A DNA stretch of 46,885 bases from Oscillospiraceae bacterium (GTDB taxonomy: Bacteria > Bacillota > Clostridia > Oscillospirales > Oscillospiraceae). Shown here piece after piece: positions 31,330 through 39,809 of this stretch. The stretch spans positions 1 to 46,885 of the forward strand of contig CACWHX010000016.1 of NCBI GenBank assembly GCA_902760845.1, read 5' to 3'. The notes beneath the pieces are model-generated. The model was given only the letters and a program-made list of their open reading frames with translations. It was not told the DNA's origin and searched no databases. The position numbers and the translations under genes were made by a program. Position 1 is the first letter of the stretch. Each line of letters begins with the position of its first letter.

Positions 31330-32943
31330 TCACCTGATATGGAGCCATTTTGCCATTTTTTCCCCGCGCGGAATGAGCTTCAGGTCCTCCGCCGTGACCG
31401 CGCGCGTCAGCGAAACGGCCGCGGCGTACACCGCTGCTGCCGCCACAATCGCGGCCAGCATGACCGCCGCCAGCGCCCTCCAGCTGAGCGCGGCCGCCCC
31501 GCCGAGCGCGGCCGCCAGCGCGTGATACGCGCACCACGCCGCCGCGCCCATGACGAGCGCGCTTGCCGCCGGGCGCAGCAGCACGCGCACAACGCGCGGC
31601 GCGCGCCGCAGCCGGGCGCGGAGAAACGCGCAGTTCATCGCGCACATGACAAGATAGCACGCGAGCGTGCCGATGGGCGCGCCGTGAATGTTGACCGCCG
31701 GGTCCGCGACCAGAAACCAGTTCACGAGCACCTTTACCACGCCTCCGGTGACCATGGAGAGGATCGGATACAGCTCGTTGCCGGTGGCCTGGAGCACCGC
31801 CGTCGTCATCTGCGCAAGACACACGAAGATCGCCGCGACGCCCAGCAGCGCCAGCAGCCCCGGCCCCGCGGCGTTGCTGCCGCGGTAGACCACGTTCACG
31901 ATCGGATACGCCAGCACCGTGAGCCCGATGCCCATCGGCAGCGAGATCACGCCCGAGATGCGCAGCGCCGACTCCGCGACCTCGCCCGCCTCGTCATGCT
32001 TCTCCCGCACGACAAGCGACGTGATGGACGGGATGATGCTGATCGTGAGCGGCACGATGAACGCGCCCGGCAGGTTATACAGCGTCTGCACCTTACCGTA
32101 GATACCATAGAGGACCTTCGCGTCGTAGTAGCTGAACCCCGCCGCCGTCTGCAGCCGGTTCAGCACAAGCTGCGCGTCGATGAGATTGATGAGGCTCAAA
32201 ACGCACGAGCCGAGCGTGATCGGGATCCCGATCCGCAGGAGCGTGCCCAGGATGCGGCCCGCGCTTTCCGGCACGTCCGGGTTGGAGACGGCGTATTCCG
32301 GGTAGTGCCGGTGCTTATAGATCACGATGTAAATCAGCGCCGCGACGCTCCCCGCCGTGACGCCGAAGATCGCGCCGGCGGAGGCGATGGGCAGGCTCTT
32401 CCCGATGCGGGTAAAGTACCACGCGAGCGTAAGGCCGACAATGGTTTTCGCCAGCACGTCCAGGACCTGCGACACCGTGGTCGGCTTCATATTGCTCTGC
32501 CCCTGCGCATACCCTTTGTAAGCCGAGGTCATGCATACAAGGAACATCGCCGGCGAGAGCGCCCAGATGCTCTGCGCCGCCTCCACGTCGTTCATGGCGG
32601 CGGCAAGCTCCGTCGGGTACAGGAACATCGCGAGACTCGACAGCAGCCCGATGCACGCAAACGCCACGAACGCGACGTGAAACGTCCGGCGCATCTGCAT
32701 GGGGCGGTTCAGGGTGTCCGCCACGCTAATCATGCGTGAGAGCGCCACCGGGAGCCCCGCGGTTGAAAGCGTCAGAAACACGTTATAGATGCTGTAAGCA
32801 ACCATAAAGTGCGCATAGCCCTCGTCGCCAAGGATATTGCCCAGCGGGATCTTATAGATCGCGCCGAGGATTTTCGTGATGATTACGCCGGCGGTCAGAA
32901 TCGCCGCGCCGTGTAAGTAATTCTGCTTGCTCCGTTCCTGCAA
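31330..32943 (-). CDS. Polysaccharide biosynthesis/flippase protein, SpoVB (YabM) type
   Basis: A 537-residue membrane protein with about 14 hydrophobic segments from the MOP flippase superfamily (SpoVB, YabM, MurJ-like). Early motifs are AAILTAGVIITKILGAIYKI and SRMISVADTLNR. Family members move lipid-linked glycans across the membrane, in spore formers for cortex or wall synthesis. I prefer TTG 32943 as the start since GGAAGGGGGAG lies just before it, while the ATG at 32973 has no site. Position upstream of mazG, hup and rqcP matches the yabM-yabN-yabO order. SpoVB and YabM cannot be told apart by eye. Confidence 0.88.
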   Translation of the reverse strand: MQERSKQNYLHGAAILTAGVIITKILGAIYKIPLGNILGDEGYAHFMVAYSIYNVFLTLSTAGLPVALSRMISVADTLNRPMQMRRTFHVAFVAFACIGLLSSLAMFLYPTELAAAMNDVEAAQSIWALSPAMFLVCMTSAYKGYAQGQSNMKPTTVSQVLDVLAKTIVGLTLAWYFTRIGKSLPIASAGAIFGVTAGSVAALIYIVIYKHRHYPEYAVSNPDVPESAGRILGTLLRIGIPITLGSCVLSLINLIDAQLVLNRLQTAAGFSYYDAKVLYGIYGKVQTLYNLPGAFIVPLTISIIPSITSLVVREKHDEAGEVAESALRISGVISLPMGIGLTVLAYPIVNVVYRGSNAAGPGLLALLGVAAIFVCLAQMTTAVLQATGNELYPILSMVTGGVVKVLVNWFLVADPAVNIHGAPIGTLACYLVMCAMNCAFLRARLRRAPRVVRVLLRPAASALVMGAAAWCAYHALAAALGGAAALSWRALAAVMLAAIVAAAAVYAAAVSLTRAVTAEDLKLIPRGEKMAKWLHIR

Positions 32944-33007
32944 TGGTCTCCCCCTTCCGTGCGCCGCAACCATCGGACAGGGCTATACTTTACACCACCA
33001 AAAGGAA

Positions 33008-33037
33008 AAAATCAAGGGAACGGTCGCCCGTCCCCTT
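33008..33037 (-). terminator. Terminator of the aldolase gene
   Basis: On the minus strand AAGGGGACGG pairs with CCGTTCCCTT around GCGA, with one G-T wobble, followed by GATTTTTT. It ends transcription 13 bases after the aldolase stop. Confidence 0.7.
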
Positions 33038-33049
33038 CATATGTAGGAT

Positions 33050-33832
33050 TTATGGCGCCTTCTGTTCGCCTTTCATCATCCGATTGAGTGCGGCATAATA
33101 GTCATGGATGGCGATTTCCGGGAACGGGAGCACGAGCATCCCCACGCCAGGCGTCTCCCGCAGAGCCGCAGCCGAGACCGCATCTCCGCAGTACCACGCC
33201 ATGTGCCTGCCATGTTCCGCGCAAAGCGCAGCCGTGCGGTGGAGCGCCTCCATGATCTCCGGATGCTCCGTCTGGCCCGGAAGGCCCATGGCGACCGCCA
33301 GATCCACCGTTCCGATCTGGAGCATATCCGCTCCCTCGACCTTCACGATCTCCGGAAGGTTTCTGATCCCCTCCGGGCTTTCGACCAGAAGAATAATGGC
33401 CGTCTCCGCGTTCGCCTTCGCGTAAAAGTCTGTTCGGTCCTCGCCGCCGTAGGCGTTGGCCCGAACAAAGGGGCAGGCGCCCCGACGGCCAAGCGGCGGG
33501 AATTTCGCATATTCTACCGCGCGCCGCGCGTCCTCCGCCGTATCTACGTTCGGGATCATGATTCCCCCGGCACCGGCATCCAGTGCACGCTTGATCGCCG
33601 CCTCGTCCCGCGCGCTCGGCACGCGGACAAACGCAAGCGCACCGAATGTCTCACACGCCCGAATCAGCGATACCAGTTTTTCATATCCCGTCGGACTGTG
33701 CTCCGTGTCCAGAATGATAACGTCCACCCCGGCGTGGGCCAAAATCTCCGCCAGCTCCTCGCTCGGAAGCTGCAGAATGACACCAGTCAGCATCTCCCCT
33801 GAAGCAGCAAGCTCTCGATAATACCGTTTCAT
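33050..33832 (-). CDS. HpcH/HpaI-family aldolase
   Basis: A 260-residue class II pyruvate aldolase of the HpcH/HpaI/citrate lyase beta family. Members cleave or form 4-hydroxy-2-oxoacids, giving pyruvate and an aldehyde, with a divalent metal. Visible features are ILDTEHSP, the metal-ligand Glu in LVESPEGIRN, GTVDLAVAMG with a metal-ligand Asp, and the Arg in FVRVPSARDE. AGAGGGG precedes ATG 33832. It stands alone between spoVB and GAPDH, with no sugar acid genes nearby, so the substrate is unknown. Confidence 0.88.
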   Translation of the reverse strand: MKRYYRELAASGEMLTGVILQLPSEELAEILAHAGVDVIILDTEHSPTGYEKLVSLIRACETFGALAFVRVPSARDEAAIKRALDAGAGGIMIPNVDTAEDARRAVEYAKFPPLGRRGACPFVRANAYGGEDRTDFYAKANAETAIILLVESPEGIRNLPEIVKVEGADMLQIGTVDLAVAMGLPGQTEHPEIMEALHRTAALCAEHGRHMAWYCGDAVSAAALRETPGVGMLVLPFPEIAIHDYYAALNRMMKGEQKAP

Positions 33833-33848
33833 ATCGCCCCTCTTTTCA

Positions 33849-33889
33849 AAAGCACCTCTCTCCGCCCGGCCCCCGGACGGAAAGAGGTG
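33849..33889 (-). terminator. Terminator after the GAPDH gene
   Basis: CACCTCTTTCCG and CGGAGAGAGGTG pair on the minus strand with additional CCG/CGG pairing inside, followed by CTTTTG. It separates gap from the downstream aldolase gene. Confidence 0.7.
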
Positions 33890-33909
33890 TGGTGCACGTG
33901 TTTCGCTTC

Positions 33910-35024
<1,115 letters not shown>

Positions 35025-35084
35025 TAAATACTTTCTTGATTATGAAACACTTTCCACTTTTCGCGCGCGCGGCGCAAACAATGC

Positions 35085-35113
35085 TTGCCGGGCGGCGCGA
35101 AACAGCGTATAAT
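35085..35113 (+). promoter_or_regulatory. Predicted promoter of the histidine kinase-like gene
   Basis: TTGCCG (35085-35090), a 17-base spacer and a perfect TATAAT (35108-35113). Confidence 0.6.
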
Positions 35114-35143
35114 AAAGCAAAGAATGGAGAAAAGAGGAACTTT

Positions 35144-36226
35144 ATGTCGGACATTTTTCCCACAGAGGCCATCGCCGCCCTGTTTTCACTGACAGATTCC
35201 GCCGTGATCGGAACGCAGAACCAGCGCATCGCGTTCCTGAACCCGGCCGCGCGCCGCGCGCTTGCATGCGACGACGTCGGGCGGCCCGCGTCGTGCCTTT
35301 TCCCGGCGCACGTTCTGCAGTCGCAGGCGCGCGAATTCGTCACCTCGGCGGAAATTCGCGGACGGCGCGCGCTGCTCGCCGTTACGACGCTGGGGACGTT
35401 TCGGCTCTACACGCTGCACTTTGAGGCAAAGCCGGAGCTGGTCAACCCCATCTTTGTGCCGCAGCTGGATACGCTCGCGAGCTTCCGGCTCGTGGCGGAT
35501 TATTTCTCCCACTATGCCGAGACGGCGGACGACCCGAAGCTGACGCGCTACTCCGCCGAGCTGATGCGGTTTTACTATCAGTTTCACCGCTGGATCCGAA
35601 ACGCCTCCACGCTCTCCGCGCTGCACGACGGAACGCTGCCGTTCCAGCCGACGCCCGTCGATTGCGTGGCGTTTCTGGAGTCCGTGCTGACCGACGTTCG
35701 CTATTTCGCGGAGATTCACGGCATCACGCTGGAGAGTGACCTGCCGGAAGGGGCGCTGCTGTGTGAATTTGACGCGGGACTGATCGAGCAGATGCTCATG
35801 AACATCCTCGTCAACAGCCTTCTGCACTGCGACAAGGGCGACCGCGTCCACGTCACGCTGTCCTCCGGCAAGGACCGGATCTATTTCACCGTGTATGACA
35901 CCGGCAGCGGCATCCCGCCGCACAAGCTGGCCACGGTCTTTCGGAGCTATGCCGTGCAGAGTCTCTCCCCCGCGGAGGCGGGCGGTGCGGGCTTCGGGCT
36001 TGCCGTTGCGCTTGGAATCGCGGAAAAGCATGGCGGCACGATTCTGGTGGAGAGCTCCGAGGGGGCCGGCACCTCCGTGCGCGTGCTGCTGGAAAAGAAG
36101 CTGCCGGAGGGCGACGCCTTCAAATGTATGCCGCCCGTCTATCAGGCGCGGCAGAACACCGCCCTGTTCAGCGGGCTTGCCGATTTTCTCGATGTGAAGG
36201 ATTTTCAATCCGGCGCTGTGGAATAA
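35144..36226 (+). CDS. Orphan PAS/HATPase-type sensor kinase-like protein
   Basis: A 360-residue soluble protein with no membrane segment. Residues 1 to about 110 look like a PAS-type sensor (IAALFSLTDSAVIGTQNQRI). The C-terminal ATPase domain has the N box MNILVNSLLHCDKGD, the G1 box YDTGSGIPPHK and the G2 box GAGFGLAVALG. The middle helical region lacks a standard HELRTPL phospho-acceptor box; the best histidine is in YYQFHRWIRN. No response regulator is adjacent. A 40-residue C-terminal tail follows the ATPase domain. GAGGAAC precedes ATG 35144. Signal and target are unknown. Confidence 0.8.
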   Translation: MSDIFPTEAIAALFSLTDSAVIGTQNQRIAFLNPAARRALACDDVGRPASCLFPAHVLQSQAREFVTSAEIRGRRALLAVTTLGTFRLYTLHFEAKPELVNPIFVPQLDTLASFRLVADYFSHYAETADDPKLTRYSAELMRFYYQFHRWIRNASTLSALHDGTLPFQPTPVDCVAFLESVLTDVRYFAEIHGITLESDLPEGALLCEFDAGLIEQMLMNILVNSLLHCDKGDRVHVTLSSGKDRIYFTVYDTGSGIPPHKLATVFRSYAVQSLSPAEAGGAGFGLAVALGIAEKHGGTILVESSEGAGTSVRVLLEKKLPEGDAFKCMPPVYQARQNTALFSGLADFLDVKDFQSGAVE

Positions 36227-36228
36227 TC

Positions 36229-36257
36229 CATGGGGAGGGTCCAGGACCCTCCCCATG
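36229..36257 (+). other. Perfect 14-base-pair hairpin after the kinase gene
   Basis: CATGGGGAGGGTCC, one A, then the exact reverse complement. It follows the kinase stop at once but has no T-run; a 3'-end stabiliser or weak terminator. Confidence 0.5.
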
Positions 36258-36279
36258 CAGCACACAGGGAATAACGCGG

Positions 36280-36485
36280 GTGCGGGGTGGTGGCCGGGCG
36301 CTTCGTTACGCAGTGCAGCTGTTGGCTTGGTGCGCTGTTGGCTTGGTATAAGATTCTGCCTGGTCCCTTCGTTACTGAACTGCAGTTGTTGACGTACTGC
36401 GGTATCTTAACGAGGACACCAGCCCCAACCCCACACCACACCAACGTCCGCACCCCGCCAACAACCGCGCCACGGAACGAAGCGC
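36280..36485 (+). repeat. R2 intergenic repeat, copy B
   Basis: It carries both arms of the element: TGCGGGGTGGTGGCCGGGCG and CTTCGTTAC on the left, and TCTTAACGAGGACACCAGCC plus CACCACACCAAC and AACGAAGCGC on the right. The left arm matches the reverse complement of copy A and the right arm matches its plus strand, so R2 is an imperfect inverted repeat. It has CTGTTGGCTTGGT in tandem. The whole gap 36227-36571 otherwise contains only hairpins. Confidence 0.6.
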
Positions 36486-36533
36486 ACCTGCTCTAATGCC
36501 GCGAACTCCGACGAAACTTCTTTGACACTCTGC

Positions 36534-36565
36534 AAAGGGCTGAAATCTTATGATTTCAGCCCTTT
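36534..36565. terminator. Terminator after the class II aldolase gene
   Basis: AAAGGGCTGAAATC pairs perfectly with GATTTCAGCCCTTT around TTAT. It lies six bases after the stop of the minus-strand aldolase gene. The T-run is short. Confidence 0.7.
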
Positions 36566-36571
36566 ATCCCT

Positions 36572-37261
36572 TTATCCATTGTAACCGAACCGTTCATCAT
36601 CCGGCTGTCCGTAGGCCTGATAGCGGCGCGCGGCGGCGCGCAGCTGCTCCGGCGTCAGCACCGTCGGGACGCCCGCGGACAGACAGCGCCACTGCAGCTG
36701 CGCGCACCACTCGCAGGTCTGCGCCAAACCGTAGGCCGCGGGCAGGCTCTCGCCATAGGCAACCATGCCGTGGTTTGCGAGCAGGAAGGCCCGGCAGCCG
36801 CCGTCGAGTTGCTCGCCGACCGCCGCGGCCAGCGCGTCCGTGCCGAAGAGCTCATACCGGACGACGGGGACCTCCGTCCGCCCCGACTCGCCCGTGAACG
36901 CCTCCGCCAGCGCGTAGTGCACCGGCCGCAGCGGCAGCCCGAGACAGGCGAGCGTCGTGCAGAACATGGCGTGGCCGTGCACGACGGCGCGCGCCTCCGG
37001 GCGCGTGCGGTAAATGACGGCGTGCAGCCCGGCCTCGCTGGAGGGGGTGCGTTTTCCCTCCGCCACGTTCCCTTCCAGATCCATCACCACGACGTCCTCC
37101 GGCGCGGTCTCCGCATAGGGAATGCCGGAGGGGCTGATCGCCATAAGCCCCCGCGCGGGGTCATACACGCTGAGATTTCCGGCCGTGCCGGCGGTCAGTC
37201 CGTCGGCGGCCAGCCGCTTTCCATAGGAGACGATCTGCCGCCGCTCCTGTTCCATCCGCAT
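36572..37261 (-). CDS. Class II aldolase (FucA/Ald2-like)
   Basis: A 229-residue zinc aldolase of the fuculose-phosphate/ribulose-phosphate epimerase family, cleaving ketose-1-phosphates to DHAP and an aldehyde. It has LTAGTAGNLSV and ISPSGIPY for phosphate binding, the zinc ligands in VVHGHAMF and ANHGMVAYG, and Glu in SSEAGLHAVIY. ATG 37261 follows AGGAGAAAGGA. It is divergent from mtnA and a nucleoside phosphorylase. This neighbourhood matches the DHAP shunt, where Ald2/DrdA splits 5-deoxyribulose-1-phosphate or methylthioribulose-1-phosphate. A methylthioribulose dehydratase (MtnB) is a related fold, but the rest of that pathway is absent here. Confidence 0.85.
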   Translation of the reverse strand: MRMEQERRQIVSYGKRLAADGLTAGTAGNLSVYDPARGLMAISPSGIPYAETAPEDVVVMDLEGNVAEGKRTPSSEAGLHAVIYRTRPEARAVVHGHAMFCTTLACLGLPLRPVHYALAEAFTGESGRTEVPVVRYELFGTDALAAAVGEQLDGGCRAFLLANHGMVAYGESLPAAYGLAQTCEWCAQLQWRCLSAGVPTVLTPEQLRAAARRYQAYGQPDDERFGYNG

Positions 37262-37409
37262 ATGGTTCGCATCCTTTCTCCTGTGTGATTCTTTACCGGC
37301 AGTATAGCCCGATTTCGCGCCGCTGGCAAGAGAAACGGCGTTGCCGCCGGCGGAAAACCGTGGTATGATACATACGATTCATTCCGTTTTGCAAAGGGGG
37401 AATGCCGCG

Positions 37410-38486
37410 GTGACAGTCACAAACGCGGACAGGATGGAATGCAGCGTGCATCTTTCTGCGGACGGGCGCGCTGTCGAGATTCTCGACCAGACCCAGCTTC
37501 CGAACCGGACGGTCACGCTGCGCCTGACCACGGCGCGGGAGGTCTATGACGCGATTCGGACGCTGGCGGTGCGCGGCGCGCCGGCCATCGGCATCTGCGC
37601 GGGCTACGCCATGTATGTCCTCGCGCTGCAAAGGCGCGACCTGCCCGGCCCGGCGTTTCGGGCCGCAATGGAGGCAGACGGCGCGTTTCTGATCTCCTCC
37701 CGCCCGACCGCCGTCAATCTGAGCTGGGCGGTTCAACGGATGCTGCGCGTGCTCTCCGACCACGCGGATGCGTCCGTCGCCGCGTGCGTCGAGCTGCTCC
37801 GGCGGGAGAGCCTTGCCATCCACACGGAGGATATCGAGATGTGCCGCCGCATCGCGGAGTACGGGCTCACACTGGTCCAGCCCGGCGACGGCATCCTCAC
37901 GCACTGCAACGCGGGGCCGCTGGCGACCAGCAAATACGGCACGGCCACCGGCCCGATCTTTCTCGGCCGGGAGCGCGGAATGGCGTTCCGGGTCTTTGCC
38001 GACGAGACGCGCCCGCTGCTGCAGGGCGCGCGGCTGACCGCCTACGAGCTGGAGCGGGCGGGCGTGGATGTCACGCTCATCTGCGACAACATGGCCTCCG
38101 TCGTCATGAAGCAGGGCTGGGTGCAGGCGTGCTTTGTCGGCTGTGACCGCATCGCTGCCAACGGCGACTTTGCCAACAAGATCGGCACCTCCGGCGTCGC
38201 GATTCTCGCGAAGCACTACGGCATCCCGTTTTACACGCTGGGGCCGAGCTCGACCATCGACATGGCGTGCCCGACCGGCGCGGAGATCCGCATCGAGCAG
38301 CGCGACCCGGACGAGATCCGCACCATGTGGTATCGCGAGCCGATGGCGCCGCCGGGCGTCAAGTGTTACAACCCGGCGTTCGACGTGACGGACCACACGC
38401 TGCTGACGGCCATCGTCACCGACCGCGGCATCGTCTATCCGCCGTTCGACGTGAACCTGAAAAACCTGTTTGAACAATCTGAATAA
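37410..38486 (+). CDS. mtnA: S-methyl-5-thioribose-1-phosphate isomerase (MtnA/DrdI)
   Basis: A 358-residue isomerase that opens methylthioribose-1-phosphate, and in some bacteria 5-deoxyribose-1-phosphate, to the ribulose form. Catalytic C166 lies in [11 protein letters not shown] and D246 in [17 protein letters not shown], close to C160 and D240 of the Bacillus enzyme. The start [11 protein letters not shown] and [11 protein letters not shown] are standard. GTG 37410 is chosen for the AAAGGGGGA before it; ATG 37365 or 37434 are less likely. A phosphorylase gene follows 16 bases later. Distinguishing it from the related eIF2B-type ribose-1,5-bisphosphate isomerase rests on these motifs. Confidence 0.92.
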   Translation: MTVTNADRMECSVHLSADGRAVEILDQTQLPNRTVTLRLTTAREVYDAIRTLAVRGAPAIGICAGYAMYVLALQRRDLPGPAFRAAMEADGAFLISSRPTAVNLSWAVQRMLRVLSDHADASVAACVELLRRESLAIHTEDIEMCRRIAEYGLTLVQPGDGILTHCNAGPLATSKYGTATGPIFLGRERGMAFRVFADETRPLLQGARLTAYELERAGVDVTLICDNMASVVMKQGWVQACFVGCDRIAANGDFANKIGTSGVAILAKHYGIPFYTLGPSSTIDMACPTGAEIRIEQRDPDEIRTMWYREPMAPPGVKCYNPAFDVTDHTLLTAIVTDRGIVYPPFDVNLKNLFEQSE

Positions 38487-38502
38487 ACGGAGGATTTTTA
38501 CC

Positions 38503-39237
38503 ATGATGACAGCTTCACCATCCGCGTGCATCGAGCTGAAGGAGGGCGCCCACATCGCAAAATGCGTCCTCATGCCGGGCGACCCGCTGCGCGCGAAGTA
38601 CATCGCCGAGCACTATCTGGAGCGGCCGGTGCTGTTCAACGACGTGCGCAACATGCTGGGCTACACCGGCCTGTACGAGGGACGGGAGATTTCCGTCATG
38701 GGCTCCGGCATGGGCGTTCCGTCCATGGGCCTGTACGTCCATGAGCTGTTCAACTTCTTCGGCGTCGAGGCGGTGATCCGAGTCGGCTCCGCCGGCGCCC
38801 TGCAGGACAGCGTGCGCGTGCGCGACGTGGTCGTCGCCATGTCTGCGTCCACAAACTCCGCATACGTCAGCGCCTACGACCTGCCGGGCGTCCCCGCCCC
38901 GACGGCGGACTATGGCCTGCTGGAGGCCGCGGTCGCCGCGGCGAGGGAGCTGGGCGTCGCCGCGGACGTGGGCAGCGTATACACGTCCGATTTCTTCTAT
39001 CACCCCGACCATGAGGTGAACCAAAAGGCCCGGGCCATGGGGATGCTGGCCGTGGAGATGGAGACCGCCGGGCTCTATCTCGCGGCCATGGCGAACCGCA
39101 AAAGGGCGCTGTCGCTCCTGACGATCTCCGACCATGTCTTCACGGGCGAGGCCCTGTCCGCCATCGAGCGGCAGGACAGCTTCCACGAGATGATGGAAAT
39201 CGCGCTGAAAACGGCGGTCCGGTCCGGCTGCTGCTGA
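38503..39237 (+). CDS. Purine nucleoside phosphorylase, DeoD type
   Basis: A 244-residue hexameric-type phosphorylase that splits purine nucleosides with phosphate into base and ribose-1-phosphate. It has MPGDPLRAKYIAEHYLE, the MGSGMGVPSMGLYVHELF loop, VIRVGSAGALQ, AVEMETAGLY and the catalytic Asp in TISDHVFTGE. The reaction with methylthioadenosine or 5'-deoxyadenosine would yield exactly the sugar phosphate used by the upstream MtnA. GGAGG lies 9 bases before ATG 38503. It forms an operon with mtnA. Substrate range is inferred from context. Confidence 0.92.
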   Translation: MMTASPSACIELKEGAHIAKCVLMPGDPLRAKYIAEHYLERPVLFNDVRNMLGYTGLYEGREISVMGSGMGVPSMGLYVHELFNFFGVEAVIRVGSAGALQDSVRVRDVVVAMSASTNSAYVSAYDLPGVPAPTADYGLLEAAVAAARELGVAADVGSVYTSDFFYHPDHEVNQKARAMGMLAVEMETAGLYLAAMANRKRALSLLTISDHVFTGEALSAIERQDSFHEMMEIALKTAVRSGCC

Positions 39238-39258
39238 CGCCGGCCGCCGCGCAAAACA

Positions 39259-39291
39259 GAAAAAGCCGCTGACAACTGTCAACGGCTTTCC
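39259..39291 (+). terminator. Terminator after the nucleoside phosphorylase gene (31-base direct repeat, first copy)
   Basis: AAAGCCG and CGGCTTT plus TGACA and TGTCA form a broken stem around AC. The same 31 bases recur at 39715-39745. The T-run on the plus strand is short (TTTCC). Confidence 0.6.
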
Positions 39292-39292
39292 T

Positions 39293-39460
39293 GAGCCTGT
39301 CGAAAAAGGTTTTCGACAGGCGGGACTTGCGCTCCATTCCTTGCCCTCGTTCGCCACGTCGCGACAAGCTCTGTATCGTTCGCTTCCCCGGCGAGCGGGA
39401 AAGCTCGCTCACGCCGCTGCCGCTCCTCGCCAAAACAAATCCTCGGATTTGTTTTGGGTA
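39293..39460 (+). repeat. R3 repeat, copy D
   Basis: A full-length copy of about 165 bases: the palindrome CCTGTCGAAAA/TTTTCGACAGG, CGGGACTTGCGCT, the GAGCGGGAAAGCTCGCTC stem and a final CCAAAACAAATCC/GGATTTGTTTTGG hairpin. Copy E at 46620-46790 matches along the whole length with scattered changes. No reading frame is conserved with codon-like substitution, so it is a non-coding element. Confidence 0.8.
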
Positions 39461-39675
39461 AGGAAGAACGGGGAAGCGGATATGGAGCCGCGCCGCTCGC
39501 GGCGCTGCGGAATGGAGCGCGCCCGCACCCGCATCCCCGAGACGAAGCCCAGCGAAGCGGGTTCGGCTCGGTAAGGAAGAACGGGGAAGAGGATATGGAG
39601 CCGCGCCGCTCGCGGCGCTGCGGAATGGAGCGCTCGCGGCGCTGCGGAATGGAGCGCGCCCGTTCTGACGCCGCC
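39458..39675 (+). repeat. R1 repeats, copies D1 and D2 in tandem
   Basis: GTAAGGAAGAACGGGGAAG, GGATATGGAGCCGCGCCGCT and CGCGGCGCTGCGGAATGGAG occur twice, from about 39458 and from about 39570, joined by CCCGCATCCCCGAG as in copy A. The block CGCTCGCGGCGCTGCGGAATG is itself repeated within D2. It ends with GCGCCCGTTCTGACGCC, the other end of the element seen in copy B. The 572-base gap 39238-39809 contains only these repeats and hairpins. Confidence 0.7.
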
Positions 39676-39714
39676 TCCGGGTGCGAACTCTGCGAGGCCT
39701 TTCTTGACAAGCTG

Positions 39715-39747
39715 GAAAAAGCCGCTGACAACTGTCAACGGCTTTTC
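39715..39747 (-). terminator. Terminator after the adhesin gene (31-base direct repeat, second copy)
   Basis: Identical to 39259-39289 over 31 bases. Read on the minus strand the hairpin is followed by CTTTTTCC, so it can end the adhesin transcript. A GGGC/GCCC hairpin at about 39764-39780 may add to it. Confidence 0.6.
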
Positions 39748-39809
39748 CGTATCCTTATAAAGGGGCTTGCCCGGGTTTTATACGTCCATCGGACGCGCCC
39801 GTCCGAAGC

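Noticed and set aside
39259..39745. An insertion sequence bounded by 31-base direct repeats
   Set aside because: No transposase frame exists between the copies, so it cannot be called an insertion sequence; the duplication itself is reported as a finding.
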